DNA from: Ditibartonella apihabitans
GTDB lineage: Bacteria; Pseudomonadota; Alphaproteobacteria; Rhizobiales; Rhizobiaceae
Length of the DNA stretch: 64,000 bases
Reading direction: 5' to 3'
Assembly: GCF_002007485.1 (NCBI RefSeq)
Contig: NZ_CP015820.1
Span: forward strand, 2,172,501-2,236,500
Positions 18,382-27,370 of this stretch are shown here, piece by piece (position 1 is the stretch's first letter; each line of letters opens with the position of its first letter). A program made the position numbers and the translations under genes. The notes under the pieces were generated by a model. It did no database searches. It saw only the letters and a program-made list of their open reading frames with translations, and was not told the DNA's origin.

Positions 18382-18442
18382 AATATTTCAATTTTACGGA
18401 TTTACTCTCAATATTCAACGATAAATATCTATAATATTTCAA
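18380..18442. promoter_or_regulatory. Repeated AATATT(T)CAA boxes, candidate Lrp-type sites
   Basis: ATAATATTTCAA occurs exactly at 18380-18391 and 18431-18442, with a related AATATTCAA at 18410-18418 between them. The boxes are AT-rich and spaced by roughly two to three helical turns, as expected for an Lrp octamer wrapping DNA. They cover the start of the Lrp-type gene and the region before alr. Confidence 0.4.
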
Positions 18443-18574
18443 AAATAGATACAACATTCGAATGCTCTTCACATATGATAAGCACAATAAAATGGCAAAA
18501 AGCCACGGGAACAATGACGGGGAAACAATACAGGCATCCGGATTTGCAACCGGATTTATCTGGGAAATAATGAA

Positions 18575-19720
18575 ATGGGTGAAATTCAAAACAACAATAA
18601 AATTCCGGCATCAGCCTACGGGGCAATTCTCACAATCAATCTTGATGCCATTGTCGAAAATTATAACACCATTAAAAAAATGGTTGCTCCGGCACAAAGT
18701 TCTGCCATTGTCAAAGCTGACTCCTATGGCCTTGGTGCAAAAAAAATAGCGCCTCTACTTTATGAAGCAGGATGCCGGTTTTTCTTTGTAGCAGAACTTA
18801 TCGAGGCACTCCGGCTTAAAGATCAATTGCCGACAGATGCTTCCATTGCAGTTTTGAATGGTATTTTACCGGGAACAGAAAAAATAACGGCGGAAGCCGG
18901 AATCATTCCGGTTCTGAATTCCTGGGACGCTATTCTTGACTGGCAAAAATTATGCACGAGTGCAGCAAAGCGTTTTCCCGCAATCATCCAGATTGATACC
19001 GGCATGTGCCGCTTGGGGCTTGATCATAGCGAGCTTTACCGCCTTATCGCCGACCCGTCGATTTTTAATGACGCGGATATAAAACTGGTCATCAGCCATT
19101 TGGCCAAAAGTGACGAGGAAAATAGCCCTGCCAATCCTGCCCAGCTTGAAGCCATGAAGAAAGCACTTGAGAAACTTCCCGCTTCAAAAGTTGCGCTTGC
19201 TGCTTCGGGCGGAATTTTCTTGAAGGCCGAGTATCATTTCGACATAGTGCGCCCCGGAATTGCCCTTTACGGTGTAGACCCGCTCGGCAAAAGCCCGACT
19301 GCAATCAAACCGGTTGTGAGCCTTGATGCCCATGTTATCCAGACACGCCATGTTCCCGCTGGTTCGGCTATCGGCTATGGCGGAACATTTATAACCGAAC
19401 GACCAAGCACAATTTCAACAATATCGGTGGGCTATGCCGATGGTTGGCTAAGGTCACTCGGCAATAAAGGTTCGGTTTTTTTCAAAGGAGAGCGTGTGCC
19501 GATTGTTGGCCGCGTTTCAATGGATTCAATCACACTTGATACAACGCATCTTGGTGAAAATGCACCAAAAGCCGGCGATCTTGTCGAACTCATTGGCAAA
19601 CATCAATCGCTTGACGACGTTGCACGCGATGCCGGCACGATACCTTATGAAATTCTAACATCTCTCAGTCATCGTTATGAGCGCATCTATTTAAAAAATC
19701 GCGAGGGAAACAAAAAATGA
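18575..19720 (+). CDS. alr: Alanine racemase (catabolic type)
   Basis: PLP enzyme of 381 aa interconverting L- and D-alanine. The PLP lysine is K47 in AIVKADSYGLGA. The second catalytic Tyr is in the SVGYADGW region, and VGRVSMDS marks the C-terminal domain. The stop overlaps dadA by 4 bp (ATGA), so L-alanine is racemised and then oxidised by DadA. That pairing makes this a catabolic DadX-type enzyme, although it could also be the only racemase for cell-wall D-alanine. Confidence 0.92.
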   Translation: MGEIQNNNKIPASAYGAILTINLDAIVENYNTIKKMVAPAQSSAIVKADSYGLGAKKIAPLLYEAGCRFFFVAELIEALRLKDQLPTDASIAVLNGILPGTEKITAEAGIIPVLNSWDAILDWQKLCTSAAKRFPAIIQIDTGMCRLGLDHSELYRLIADPSIFNDADIKLVISHLAKSDEENSPANPAQLEAMKKALEKLPASKVALAASGGIFLKAEYHFDIVRPGIALYGVDPLGKSPTAIKPVVSLDAHVIQTRHVPAGSAIGYGGTFITERPSTISTISVGYADGWLRSLGNKGSVFFKGERVPIVGRVSMDSITLDTTHLGENAPKAGDLVELIGKHQSLDDVARDAGTIPYEILTSLSHRYERIYLKNREGNKK

Positions 19721-20973
19721 AAGTGCTTGTTCTGGGAAGTGGTGTCGTTGGCGTAACTTCAGCCTGGTATCTCAATAAAGCAGGCCATGAAGTTACGGTC
19801 ATTGATCGCGAAGAAGGGCCAGCATTGGAAACAAGCTTTGCCAATGCAGGTCAGGTTTCGTTCGGATATACAACCCCATGGGCACAACCGGGGCTCACCC
19901 TCAAAGCATTGAAAATGATGCGGCAGGCCAATCCGCCACTTATTATTCACCCGACTTTCAGCCTCGACCAGATGAAGTGGCTCTTTGCAATGTTTATCAA
20001 TTGCAATGAAAACCGGTACAAGAAAAACAAAGCCCTGATGGTGCGCGTCTCCGACTATGCCGCCAAATGCCTTCAGGCCTTGCGCGAAGAAACATCCATC
20101 CATTACGACGAACGCATGCAAGGCACAATCCAGCTTTTTCGCGATCCTCACCAGCTTGAAGCGGCCAATAAGGATGTCGAGGTTCTCAAAGCCGATGGCA
20201 TTGCCTTTAAGATGCTTGATAGTGCCGGCTGCATTGCCGCCGAACCCGGATTGGCACCGTTAAAAGATAAAATCGTTGGTGGATTGCAAACCCCTGAAGA
20301 TGAAACCGGCGATTGCCAGATGTTTACAACCAAACTTGCAAAGCTCGCGGCTGATAAAGGGGTTGAGTTTTCCTATAATACAGTAATCAACAAACTTGAT
20401 GTCGAAGGCGGTAAAATTACCGGCGTTGAAACGTCACGCGGCTTGATGCAAGCTGATGCCTATCTTGTTTCGATGGGGTCTTTTACGCCTTTTCTTATTC
20501 GCGATCTCGGACTTCATGCGCCAATCTATCCGGTAAAAGGCTATTCCATCACCGTGCCGATTACCAATGAGGCGAAAGCGCCGGTTTCCACGGTTATTGA
20601 CGATATTTACAAAGTTGCTGTTACAAGACTGGGAAACCGTATCCGCGTCGGCGGCATGGCAGAAGTTTCAGGCTATGAAATAAAGCTCAGCGAACCGCGT
20701 TTGAAAACTTTGCAAGAAGCTTTGGAAATGATGTTTCCCGGCTCCTATGATAGAGATTTCAAGCCTCAGCTCTGGTCAGGGTTACGGCCGGTGACGCCCG
20801 ATAGTGTGCCCATTATCGGCAAAACAAAATATGAAAACCTGTTTATTAATTCCGGACATGGTACTTTGGGTTGGACAATGTCGACCGGAAGCGGTCATCT
20901 GATTGCCGATATTATCAGCGGCAAAAAGCCGGAAATTGACCCGACAGGATTGGACATCAGCCGGTATCAATAA
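19717..20973 (+). CDS. dadA: D-amino acid dehydrogenase, small subunit
   Basis: FAD-dependent membrane-associated dehydrogenase, 418 aa, converting D-alanine to pyruvate and ammonia with electrons to quinone. The N-terminal dinucleotide fold is VLVLGSGVVGVTSAWYL. The DadA-typical segments SFANAGQVSFGYTTPWA, PVKGYSITVP and the C-terminal GHGTLGWTMSTGSG are present. It is coupled to alr by a 4-bp overlap. A hairpin follows the gene. Confidence 0.93.
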   Translation: MKVLVLGSGVVGVTSAWYLNKAGHEVTVIDREEGPALETSFANAGQVSFGYTTPWAQPGLTLKALKMMRQANPPLIIHPTFSLDQMKWLFAMFINCNENRYKKNKALMVRVSDYAAKCLQALREETSIHYDERMQGTIQLFRDPHQLEAANKDVEVLKADGIAFKMLDSAGCIAAEPGLAPLKDKIVGGLQTPEDETGDCQMFTTKLAKLAADKGVEFSYNTVINKLDVEGGKITGVETSRGLMQADAYLVSMGSFTPFLIRDLGLHAPIYPVKGYSITVPITNEAKAPVSTVIDDIYKVAVTRLGNRIRVGGMAEVSGYEIKLSEPRLKTLQEALEMMFPGSYDRDFKPQLWSGLRPVTPDSVPIIGKTKYENLFINSGHGTLGWTMSTGSGHLIADIISGKKPEIDPTGLDISRYQ

Positions 20974-21008
20974 TTTTTCGCGCAATTAAAAGACAATTGA
21001 AAAGCTTA

Positions 21009-21058
21009 TCCGCTGCAACAGTCTTCTTTTAAAACAAGAAACTGTTGCGGCCTTTTAT
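21009..21058 (+). terminator. Hairpin after dadA, probable terminator
   Basis: GCAACAGT pairs with ACTGTTGC, extended by flanking C/G pairs, with an 18-nt loop; the tail is CCTTTTATG, a weak T run. Confidence 0.55.
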
Positions 21059-21533
21059 GTGCGCTCTATCCGGTTTGCCTCTTCTAGTCCATGAATTGCA
21101 TTTTGCGGATTATTCGTTACGTCTTTAGAGGGCTCATTGTTCGTTCGGTTTTCTGTTCCGGCCGGTCATGCGCTTTTCTGTTTCGGACCCCGTCCGGTTG
21201 ATTCTTTGCTCCACTTGCTTACTCTTTTTCAGCGCTTGGCCTGCCCGTTATTTTAGTGCTCGACCTGCCCGTTATTTTAGTGCTCGACCTGCCCGTAATC
21301 TTTTAAAAGTTTACTCTTCGTCGCTTCCGGAATGTCCGGAAATTTTGTGAAAAATAAACAGACACAGCAAAGGCGAAAAGCTGACCGTTTTCATCTTTCC
21401 GTTTTGGCCATGTCACCAATAGTTCTACATCATTGCGGCAGCGCCAAAGAAGGCGCCCCCAAAACCAAAAAGAATAAAAATCCGAACAAAAACCGAAAAA
21501 AGTCTGAAGAATAAAAATCCGAATAAACTAAAT
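21059..21533. other. Intergenic region between convergent dadA and gcvP
   Basis: No convincing gene. A short plus-strand frame (21168-21350) exists only because of the tandem repeat at 21241-21297 and has no recognisable content. Confidence 0.45.
21241..21297. repeat. 24-bp tandem repeat, about 2.4 copies
   Basis: Two exact copies (21241-21264 and 21265-21288) and a 9-bp partial third, with a degenerate partial copy just before. The unit starts CTGCCCGTTATTTTAG. Confidence 0.85.
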
Positions 21534-21558
21534 AAAAAACCGGCCGAAGCCGGTTTTT
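21534..21558 (-). terminator. Rho-independent terminator of the gcv operon
   Basis: On the minus strand AACCGGC-TTCG-GCCGGTT, a stable UUCG-capped stem, is followed by TTTT. The plus strand also ends in T's, so it can work in both directions for the convergent genes. Confidence 0.88.
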
Positions 21559-21559
21559 T

Positions 21560-24355
21560 TTAACGATAATTGGAAAGTGGCGGACAGGAACAAATAAGAT
21601 GTCTGTCACCGGCCACATTATCTATGCGCGAAACCGGCGGCCAATATTTATCTGCCGGATCCTGAGCGGGGTCAGGAAGTGTCGCAATTTTGCGCGAATA
21701 AGCATGTGACCAATTGTCATCAATGGTATCGGCTAGAACATGCGGCGCGTTGACGAGCGGATTATCATCCTTCGGCCAGACACCCTCACCTACTTTTTTG
21801 GCTTCTTCGGAAATGGCAAGAAGGGCGTTGCACAGCCTGTCAATTTCCGATTTCGGCTCGGATTCTGTCGGTTCGATCATCAATGTTCCGGGAACCGGAA
21901 ACGACATCGTCGGAGCATGAAAACCATAATCGATCAGACGTTTGGCCACATCGTCAACGGTGATGCCGTAATTATCCTTGAGGACACGCGTATCGACAAT
22001 ACATTCATGCGCAACACGTCCTCTTTTTCCCTTATAAAGAATCGGATAGGCCGCAGAAAGTTGCTCTGCAATGTAGTTTGCATTCAAAATTGCATTTTCG
22101 GTCGCAAGTTTCAGCCCTTCGGCGCCCATCATACGGATATACATCCATGTGATTGTGAGAATTGAAGCGCTGCCGAAAGGTGCTGCCGAAACGGCATGGC
22201 TTGTCGAAAACAGCGCGTGACCGGGAACGAAAGGTTCAAGATGCTTTGAAACACCGATCGGCCCGACACCCGGACCACCGCCGCCATGGGGAATGGCGAA
22301 AGTTTTATGCAAATTCATGTGGCAGACATCCGCGCCGACATCAGCCGGACGGGCGAGAGCGACCAGCGCATTGAGATTTGCACCATCAAAATAGACTTGC
22401 CCGCCATTCTCATGAATAATCTTGCAAATCTCTTTGATACTTTCTTCATAAACCCCGTGGGTTGACGGATAGGTAATCATCAAAGCAGCAAGATTGTCTT
22501 TGTGTTCGACAGCTTTTTTGCGCAAATCCTCGACATCGACATCTCCGTCACCAAGACAATCGACCACAACCACTTCCATACCGGCCATATGTGCCGAAGC
22601 CGGATTTGTGCCATGGGCAGAAGCCGGAATGAGACAGATATTGCGATTATGTTCGCCATTTTTGTCGTGATAGCGGCGAATAGCTAGAAGACCCGTATAT
22701 TCACCTTGTGCGCCGGAATTGGGCTGGAATGAAATGGCGCTGAAGCCGGTAATTTCACACAGCCATTTTTCAAGTTCGGAAATAAGCTGCTGATAGCCGC
22801 GTGTATCGGCCTTCGGGGCGAAGGGATGAAGATTTGCAACCTTCGGCCAGCTTAAAGGCATCATCTCGGCGGCAGCATTCAATTTCATGGTGCAGGAGCC
22901 GAGCGGAATCATGGCGCGGTCAAGTGCCAGATCTTTATCGGAAAGGCGGCGCAAAAAGCGCATCATTTCGGTTTCCGATTGCACAGCATGGAAAAACGGC
23001 TGGCTTAAAAAGGAACCATCGCGTTTTTTGCCCAAGAGTTTCGACGGAGCTTTATCACTAAGTGTTGCACCGAAAAGCTTGGCAAGCGCTTTTGCGTCTT
23101 CTTCATCCGAAAGTTCATCAAAATTGATGGAAACGGTATCCTTGTCGATAACGCGTATGAGGCGGCCATCACTTTCCGCTTTTTGTTGCAGTTCATCCGC
23201 TTTGCCGGCAACATTGACGGTTACACAATCGAAATAATGGTCACCTGCAAGAGTAAAGCCCGCATCTTTGACACTGTCACCGAACCGGCTTGCTAGATCA
23301 TGAACGCGGTTGGCAATCGCTTGCAAACCTTCCGGACCATGCCAGACTGCAAAAGCTGTTGCCATATTGGCAAGAAGTGCCTGAGCAGTACAAATATTCG
23401 ATGTTGCTTTGTCGCGGCGGATATGTTGTTCACGCGTTTGCAAAGCAAGACGGTAGGCAACCCGCCCTTTGGTATCAATCGACTGTCCGACAATGCGTCC
23501 GGGAATCATACGTGTCAGGGCTTCGGATACCGCCAGATAACCGGCATGCGGACCACCAAATCCCATTGGCACGCCAAAACGTTGCATTGAGCCCACAACC
23601 ATATCGGCTCCCCAAAGGGCAGGCGCTTCCATGATTGTCAAAGCCAGAGGATCAGCCACGACAATAACCAATGCACCTTTTGCTTTGGCCTTTTTGATGA
23701 CATCGCTATGATCGATAAAACGGCCCTTTGTATCGGGCCATGGCAAAACGATTGCCGCTGTCTTGTCGGTAATCTCGCTCTCTAACCCGATCTCGTAACC
23801 TTGTGTTTCAGCCCTTGTCTGGGCTACCGCCAAAGTTTGCGGGTGAAGTTCGCCAAACACAGAAATCGCGGTTTTTTTATTGCGCGAAAAGCGCACTGCA
23901 ACGGCGTTCGCTTCGGCAAGCGATGTTGCCTCATCAAGAAGCGAGGCTGCCGCAATCGGCAAGCCCGTCAATTCACAGACAAGAGTCTGGAAATTGAACA
24001 ACATTTCAAGCCGCCCCTGACTGATTTCTGCCTGATAGGGAGTATAGGCAGTGTACCAGGCCGGATTTTCAAAAAGATTGCGTAAAATAACCGAGGGAAC
24101 AAAAGTGCCATAATAACCCTGTCCGATAAAGCTTTTATGGAGACGGTTCTGTTCCATCATGGCGTGAAGCTCGTGAAGAGCTGCCCCTTCACTTACAGCT
24201 TTTGGCAATTGAAGCGGGTGTTGAAGCCTGATTGCGTTCGGCACTGCCTGCTCGACCAGTTCTTCAAGAGAACCAAGCCCCAACTTATGCAGCATTGCCT
24301 TTGCCTCTTCGGGCCGCGGCCCGATATGGCGTGATGAAAACGGAAGTTCCTGCAT
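21560..24355 (-). CDS. gcvP: Glycine dehydrogenase (decarboxylating), P-protein
   Basis: PLP subunit of the glycine cleavage system, 931 aa, a full-length single-chain P-protein. It decarboxylates glycine and transfers the aminomethyl group to the H-protein lipoate. Motifs include SRHIGPR at the N-terminus, [22 protein letters not shown], and the PLP-binding segment [18 protein letters not shown] chose ATG 24355; an in-frame TTG four codons earlier overlaps the gcvH end. It is the last gene of gcvT-gcvH-gcvP under the glycine riboswitch. Confidence 0.95.
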   Translation of the reverse strand: MQELPFSSRHIGPRPEEAKAMLHKLGLGSLEELVEQAVPNAIRLQHPLQLPKAVSEGAALHELHAMMEQNRLHKSFIGQGYYGTFVPSVILRNLFENPAWYTAYTPYQAEISQGRLEMLFNFQTLVCELTGLPIAAASLLDEATSLAEANAVAVRFSRNKKTAISVFGELHPQTLAVAQTRAETQGYEIGLESEITDKTAAIVLPWPDTKGRFIDHSDVIKKAKAKGALVIVVADPLALTIMEAPALWGADMVVGSMQRFGVPMGFGGPHAGYLAVSEALTRMIPGRIVGQSIDTKGRVAYRLALQTREQHIRRDKATSNICTAQALLANMATAFAVWHGPEGLQAIANRVHDLASRFGDSVKDAGFTLAGDHYFDCVTVNVAGKADELQQKAESDGRLIRVIDKDTVSINFDELSDEEDAKALAKLFGATLSDKAPSKLLGKKRDGSFLSQPFFHAVQSETEMMRFLRRLSDKDLALDRAMIPLGSCTMKLNAAAEMMPLSWPKVANLHPFAPKADTRGYQQLISELEKWLCEITGFSAISFQPNSGAQGEYTGLLAIRRYHDKNGEHNRNICLIPASAHGTNPASAHMAGMEVVVVDCLGDGDVDVEDLRKKAVEHKDNLAALMITYPSTHGVYEESIKEICKIIHENGGQVYFDGANLNALVALARPADVGADVCHMNLHKTFAIPHGGGGPGVGPIGVSKHLEPFVPGHALFSTSHAVSAAPFGSASILTITWMYIRMMGAEGLKLATENAILNANYIAEQLSAAYPILYKGKRGRVAHECIVDTRVLKDNYGITVDDVAKRLIDYGFHAPTMSFPVPGTLMIEPTESEPKSEIDRLCNALLAISEEAKKVGEGVWPKDDNPLVNAPHVLADTIDDNWSHAYSRKIATLPDPAQDPADKYWPPVSRIDNVAGDRHLICSCPPLSNYR

Positions 24356-24359
24356 TTTA

Positions 24360-24728
24360 TTATCCAATCATTGCGATATAACCGGCCGCATCCATCAAGC
24401 CGTCGAGCTGGCTCGCATCGGAAATTTTCATCTTCCACAACCAGCCTTCTTTTTCTGCCTTCTGGTTAACGAGTGCCGGGTCGTCGCTCAAAGCTTCATT
24501 GACTTCGCTAATTGTGCCATCAACCGGTGAAAAAACGTCGGATGCAGCCTTGACCGATTCGACAACAGCAACAGAGTCGCCCTTTTTGACCGTGCTGCCG
24601 ACTTCCGGCAATTCGACGAAAACAAGGTCGCCAAGCTGCTCCTGAGCATGGTTTGTGATACCGACCGTTGCAAGATCACCATCAAGACTGATCCATTCAT
24701 GATCTTCGGTGAAATACAGTTTAACCAT
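24360..24728 (-). CDS. gcvH: Glycine cleavage system H protein
   Basis: Lipoyl carrier protein, 122 aa, shuttling the aminomethyl group between P and T proteins. The lipoylated lysine is in [16 protein letters not shown], and the N-terminal [11 protein letters not shown] is typical. AAAGGA lies upstream of the ATG. It starts 5 bp after gcvT and ends 4 bp before the chosen gcvP start. Confidence 0.95.
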   Translation of the reverse strand: MVKLYFTEDHEWISLDGDLATVGITNHAQEQLGDLVFVELPEVGSTVKKGDSVAVVESVKAASDVFSPVDGTISEVNEALSDDPALVNQKAEKEGWLWKMKISDASQLDGLMDAAGYIAMIG

Positions 24729-24733
24729 GTGTT

Positions 24734-25840
24734 TTATCCTTTAAAATAACGATGTTCGACAAAGGGAAGTGTGTGGACAACAAGCGGTATTTTCTTACCG
24801 CGAACTTCAGTTTCAAGCTCAGTTCCGGCTTTTGCAAGGTCGATTGCAACATAACCCATTGCAACCGGACCATTGAATGACGGGCCGAAACCGCCTGATG
24901 TAACGTGACCGACAAGTTTGCCCGACTTGTCAAAAATTTCTGCACCGGCGCGCACCGGCTGGCGTGTTTCCGGCATCAAACCGACACGGCGGCGTGTTGC
25001 ACCATTTTTCAACGCTTCAAGAAAAGCCTTGGCACCGAAAAATTCACCCTTCTCACGCACCGGCTTGGTAACCGCCCAGGTAATTGCCGCTTCAACCGGA
25101 TTGGTTTTTGCGGTGATGTCGTTGCCATGAAGGCACAAGCCCGCTTCCAGTCGCAGACTATCGCGTGCGGCAAGGCCGATCCATGTCACGCGCGGGTCGC
25201 TCAACAGTTTTTCGGCAAGTACTTCAGCTTCATTGACGGGAAGGCCGATTTCAAATCCATCCTCGCCGGTATAGCCCGAACGTGTCATAAACCAGTTTTT
25301 CTTGGGCTCGAAACCATGCATGAAATGAAGTTCATTTCCCGGTAGACCAGCTTTTTTGATAACATCGAAAGCCTCAGGCCCTTGAAGTGCCAAAAACACG
25401 CGTTCAAGCGGTTCGATTGTGCAGTCAAGCCTAAGCGCGCGTTTTTGAAGTTCGGCAATATCGGCGGTCGCATTACCGGCATTGGCAACGACCATAAAAC
25501 GTTTCTCGCCAAGGCGGGTAACAATGAGATCGTCAAGGATACCGGCCTCTTCATTCAAAAGGTAGTTATAACGCGACTGGCTAATTTGCAGTGCTTCGGC
25601 ATCAAGTGGCAGGGCTTTTGACAAAAAGTCGGCGGCACCATTACCTTCAACCAGTATCAGTTTCATATGAGAAATATCGAACAAACCCGCATGGGCACGT
25701 GTATGCAAATGCTCTTTCATAACGCCAAGCGGGTAAGTGAGCGGCATGTTCCATCCGGCAAAATTGCCGAATTTGGCTCCGGCTTTTTCATGCATGTGAA
25801 AAAGCGGCAAAGTTTTAAGGTCTTCTTGAGAGTTGCCCAT
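24734..25840 (-). CDS. gcvT: Aminomethyltransferase, glycine cleavage T protein
   Basis: Tetrahydrofolate-dependent subunit, 368 aa, releasing ammonia and forming 5,10-methylene-THF. Characteristic segments are [28 protein letters not shown], the folate-site [12 protein letters not shown] and the C-terminal GPVAMGYV. First gene of the operon, preceded by CGGAG, a hairpin and the tandem glycine riboswitch. Confidence 0.95.
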   Translation of the reverse strand: MGNSQEDLKTLPLFHMHEKAGAKFGNFAGWNMPLTYPLGVMKEHLHTRAHAGLFDISHMKLILVEGNGAADFLSKALPLDAEALQISQSRYNYLLNEEAGILDDLIVTRLGEKRFMVVANAGNATADIAELQKRALRLDCTIEPLERVFLALQGPEAFDVIKKAGLPGNELHFMHGFEPKKNWFMTRSGYTGEDGFEIGLPVNEAEVLAEKLLSDPRVTWIGLAARDSLRLEAGLCLHGNDITAKTNPVEAAITWAVTKPVREKGEFFGAKAFLEALKNGATRRRVGLMPETRQPVRAGAEIFDKSGKLVGHVTSGGFGPSFNGPVAMGYVAIDLAKAGTELETEVRGKKIPLVVHTLPFVEHRYFKG

Positions 25841-25861
25841 AAATTGCTCCGAGGTTGCGCC

Positions 25862-25884
25862 AATAGATACACAATGTATCTATT
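25862..25884 (-). promoter_or_regulatory. 10-bp perfect hairpin between glycine riboswitch and gcvT
   Basis: AATAGATACA and TGTATCTATT pair exactly around a 3-nt loop, ending 22 bp before the gcvT start. No T run follows, so it is not a simple terminator. It may belong to the expression platform of the riboswitch or be a DNA operator. Confidence 0.5.
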
Positions 25885-25892
25885 TCACACCC

Positions 25893-26078
25893 CTCTGTCT
25901 TGAGCCTGAGAGACTTGTGGAAAGCTCTCCCCTCCACTTACACCTTCGGCGCGGGACAAACCCGACTTTCCAGAGCTGTCTTGATCTTTTTACGGTTCCT
26001 TGTGCCTGAGAGATTACGGGCTGTTTTCCCCTTCGGCGGCCAAAACACGGTTGACTGTATTTTTACACTCTCCCGCAA
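25893..26078 (-). ncRNA. Tandem glycine riboswitch controlling gcvTHP
   Basis: On the minus strand two aptamers follow each other. Aptamer I (about 26078-26000) has GGGAGAG, the GCCGAAGGGG core and the closing CTCTCAGGCAC. Aptamer II (about 25980-25893) has GCGCCGAAGG and CTCTCAGGCTC. These are the conserved P1/P3 elements of the glycine riboswitch, and tandem arrangement is the common form. It should switch on gcvT-H-P when glycine is abundant. Confidence 0.93.
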
Positions 26079-26170
26079 AAAGATGGGAAAGGGCTCTATT
26101 GACCCCTCCCTGACATGGCACCGGTTCTAGCCGATCTTCAAAGTGAAGTCATCCTCAAAAAATCATTTCC

Positions 26171-26185
26171 CCCGACTAAGTCGGG
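26171..26185 (-). terminator. Compact palindrome downstream of crcB, possible weak terminator
   Basis: CCCGAC pairs with GTCGGG around 3 nt. On the minus strand it is followed after a few bases by a T-rich stretch. It lies about 85 bp after the crcB stop. Confidence 0.35.
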
Positions 26186-26193
26186 ATATTTAG

Positions 26194-26234
26194 CCCATAT
26201 GTTCATAACAATTCCCCATATGGTCATGACAATT
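26194..26234. repeat. Two 20-bp direct repeats, 21-bp period, upstream of gcv leader
   Basis: Copies at 26194-26213 and 26215-26234 match at 18 of 20 positions and begin CCCATATG. The 21-bp period puts both on the same face of the helix. They lie about 115 bp upstream of the riboswitch, in the gcv promoter region, and may be operator half-sites. Confidence 0.55.
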
Positions 26235-26268
26235 TATTGTGATAATAAAGCTAAAACAATTTTGTTTT

Positions 26269-26661
26269 CTATAAACTCTTAATGATTGATCTTGCTGCCA
26301 AGGTAAAATCCCAAAGCGGCCGCGAAAAGACAAAAGACGACAGAAATAATAATATTGAAAAAGCTTCACCGACTGCACCTTTTTTCAAAAGTTCGAAGCT
26401 TTGCAAGCTGAAGGAAGAAAAGGTTGTAAAGCCGCCGCAAATCCCCACCATGACAAAAAGCCGGATATTCTCGCTCACTGGCCATTTTGCCTCTGCCATG
26501 GTGATAACGCCAAAAAAAGCGATTACAAAAGACCCGACAATATTGATAAGAATTGTTCCCCATGGCAGATTTTTACTGACCGGAACCATGAGGAGCGATA
26601 ACCAGTAACGTAAAACTGTGCCCAGTGCGCCGCCAAAAGCCACCCATAATGTTGCAGTCAT
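26269..26661 (-). CDS. crcB: Fluoride channel CrcB/Fluc, with probable C-terminal frameshift
   Basis: Small dimeric membrane channel exporting fluoride, 130 aa as read. Conserved Fluc features are present: [13 protein letters not shown] at the start, [11 protein letters not shown] with the pore Asn, and [10 protein letters not shown]. The last membrane segment looks wrong in this frame ([13 protein letters not shown]). One extra base in the A5 run at 26358-26362 (T5 on the coding strand) would give [19 protein letters not shown] and a stop at 26279. That matches the E. coli CrcB end (ALLNVFVNLLGSF...). So there is either a real frameshift or a homopolymer sequence error. GGAG precedes the ATG. 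No fluoride riboswitch is seen. Confidence 0.85.
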   Translation of the reverse strand: MTATLWVAFGGALGTVLRYWLSLLMVPVSKNLPWGTILINIVGSFVIAFFGVITMAEAKWPVSENIRLFVMVGICGGFTTFSSFSLQSFELLKKGAVGEAFSILLFLSSFVFSRPLWDFTLAARSIIKSL

Positions 26662-26793
26662 CAGACAATCTCCTTAAAGGAAGGGAAACTATTTCAACTC
26701 AAGCATCAAAAAAACCGACATAAAAATTAAATGCCATAAATTAAAATGACGATTTAAAACAGAATGCCAAAAAAACAAAATAAAGGGCTAAAA

Positions 26794-27300
26794 ATGCCGG
26801 CAGGAAAACAGGAATTATTGGATTTTCTAAAAACACTTGGCATTCATGTCAAAACAACAACCCATCCGGCTGTCTTTACCGTCAAAGAAGGCGAGGATAT
26901 TAAACAAAATATTCCCGGCGCCCATACCAAGAATCTGTTTCTGAAGGACAAGAAGGGTCATTATTTTCTGGTGACACTGGGAGCTTATTCGGTTGTCGAT
27001 CTTAAACATCTTCATGATAAAATCGGTGCATCGGGGCGCCTTTCCTTTGGTAGCCCTGAAAAACTTTCCGAATATCTCGGCCTTTATCCGGGCGCTGTCA
27101 GCGTTTTCGGTCTGATTAATGATAAAGACAATCATGTGACATTCATTCTTGATAAGGCACTTTATGATCACCCTGTTATCAATTGCCACCCGATGACCAA
27201 CGAGGCAACCACGTCGATTGCGCGTGAAGATCTTGTAAAATTTGTCCGCGCCACAAATCACGAGCCGCTTATTATTCAGGTTTCAGAGGAAGAGGGTTGA
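26794..27300 (+). CDS. Ala-tRNA(Pro) deacylase, YbaK/ProX family
   Basis: Trans-acting aminoacyl-tRNA editing enzyme, 168 aa, hydrolysing mischarged tRNA(Pro). It shows the YbaK/PrdX fold: THPAVFTVKEGEDI near the start, the catalytic lysine region HTKNLFLKDKKGHYFLVTL and the GAVSVFGLIND segment with the conserved GxxxP-like loop. I chose the ATG at 26794 because AAAGGG lies 8 bp upstream; an in-frame ATG at 26764 would add ten Lys/Asn-rich residues. Alanine specificity is inferred from the PrdX-type sequence. Confidence 0.85.
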   Translation: MPAGKQELLDFLKTLGIHVKTTTHPAVFTVKEGEDIKQNIPGAHTKNLFLKDKKGHYFLVTLGAYSVVDLKHLHDKIGASGRLSFGSPEKLSEYLGLYPGAVSVFGLINDKDNHVTFILDKALYDHPVINCHPMTNEATTSIAREDLVKFVRATNHEPLIIQVSEEEG

Positions 27301-27370
27301 AATTCGTATCCAAAGGCACGATTTTGAGAATAGAAACGAATAGACATTTCGTAAGAAACAGGACTTGATA

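Noticed and set aside
26662-26793. Possible fluoride riboswitch upstream of crcB
   Set aside because: The conserved core of the fluoride aptamer is not present on the minus strand.
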